Assembly: GCA_029974875.1 (NCBI GenBank)
Contig: JARKQP010000702.1
Location: 1 to 13,304 of the forward strand
Origin: Mobilitalea sp.
Lineage (GTDB): Bacteria; Bacillota_A; Clostridia; Lachnospirales; Lachnospiraceae
DNA: 13,304 bases
Reading direction: 5' to 3'
Position 1 is the first letter of the stretch. Each line of letters opens with the position of its first letter. The translations under genes and the position numbers were made by a program. Shown here piece after piece: positions 12,982-13,304 of the stretch. Below the pieces are notes generated by a model. The model was not told the origin of the DNA and searched no databases. It worked only from the letters and a program-made list of their open reading frames with translations.

Positions 12982-13032
12982 GAAACACCTGATACCTGAG
13001 GCTTTAAGCTCCGGTTATCAGGTGTTTCTTTT
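12982..13032 (+). terminator. Rho-independent terminator of the 89-residue gene
   Basis: GAAACACCTGATA (12982-12994) pairs perfectly over 13 bp with TATCAGGTGTTTC (13016-13028), with a further GCTT/AAGC stem inside the loop. TTTT follows at 13029-13032. It ends 18 nt before the convergent membrane protein gene and may also serve it from the other side. Confidence 0.85.
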
Positions 13033-13049
13033 CATTATTGTTAGTAAAC

Positions 13050-13304
13050 TCAATATCCATTATCCCTGTTCTTTTTATTTTGATTTAACTGACCGATTCC
13101 AAACAGGATAATTCCTATTCCCAGATATGCTGCCCTTCCAACCAGCACATCCACCGGTACTGAAAGTGCCGGATCTAATACCTGCAGGCTTTTGGGGTAT
13201 TCGGCAAAAAAACTGTTAAGGGAAAAGTCCATTGCCCGGGGTAGTGGCAGCGCACAGAGCAGCACCAGCAAGCCCATGGCTACATAAATTAATCCCCCCT
13301 TCAT
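13050..13304 (-). CDS. Small membrane protein, C-terminal part (possibly whole)
   Basis: The frame is open to the last base of the window, where an ATG (13302-13304) happens to fall, so the true start may be this one or lie outside. The 84 visible residues have two hydrophobic segments, about 4-22 (LIYVAMGLLVLLCALPL) and 55-72 (AAYLGIGIILFGIG). They are separated by a polar, proline-containing loop and followed by a polar KKNRDNGY tail. This fits a two-helix integral membrane protein. I do not recognise the family. It converges on the 89-residue gene. Confidence 0.6.
   Translation of the reverse strand: MKGGLIYVAMGLLVLLCALPLPRAMDFSLNSFFAEYPKSLQVLDPALSVPVDVLVGRAAYLGIGIILFGIGQLNQNKKNRDNGY

Noticed and set aside
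1..13304. CRISPR arrays, tRNA or rRNA genes, phage structural genes
   Set aside because: No regularly spaced direct repeats, no tRNA-like cloverleaf and no phage-type proteins were seen.

Overview
The window looks like a chromosomal segment of a low-to-medium GC Bacillota, probably a Clostridia member of Lachnospiraceae type. This is inferred from strong AGGAGG-type ribosome binding sites, sigma-A promoters close to TTGACA/TATAAT, a clostridial-style tetrapyrrole operon with a CobA-HemD fusion, and a stand-alone precorrin-2 dehydrogenase. No species can be named from the sequence alone. Most of the window is ordinary metabolism; the unexplained material is in the intergenic DNA and in the AT-rich right end.

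Region 1 (1-5892, minus strand) is a tetrapyrrole operon in the order hemA, precorrin-2 dehydrogenase (sirC/ylnF type), hemC, cobA-hemD, hemB, hemL (only the hemL start is inside). A strong promoter at 5863-5892 precedes hemA. Together these make uroporphyrinogen III from glutamyl-tRNA, methylate it to precorrin-2 and oxidise that to sirohydrochlorin, so siroheme and/or cobalamin are the likely products. GC-rich hairpins sit directly upstream of the hemC and hemB ribosome binding sites, and a large compound hairpin overlaps the end of cobA-hemD.

Region 2 (5899-7718, minus) holds a C39-like cysteine peptidase-fold protein and an M20 tripeptidase-like enzyme. A group of palindromes follows at 7807-7931.

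Region 3 (7931-11726) concerns sulfur amino acids. A metQ-type lipoprotein gene on the minus strand has its own consensus promoter and terminator. Divergent to it are a cystathionine gamma-synthase/lyase gene and a MalY/PatB-type C-S lyase gene, which together could make homocysteine by transsulfuration. The metQ unit is bracketed by a 30-bp inverted repeat (27/30 identical) at 7949-7978 and 8953-8982, which no gene explains.

Region 4 (11727-13304) is AT-rich and accessory-like. It has a 49-residue charged small ORF, an XRE-family repressor preceded by a 27-bp palindrome, and an 89-residue protein of unknown function. The promoter of that last gene is followed by four alternating AACTC/GAGTT half-sites at an exact 10-bp pitch. 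A perfect-stem terminator and the end of a convergent small membrane protein gene close the window. The repressor, its palindrome, the helically phased operator array and the small target gene form the most system-like unit here.
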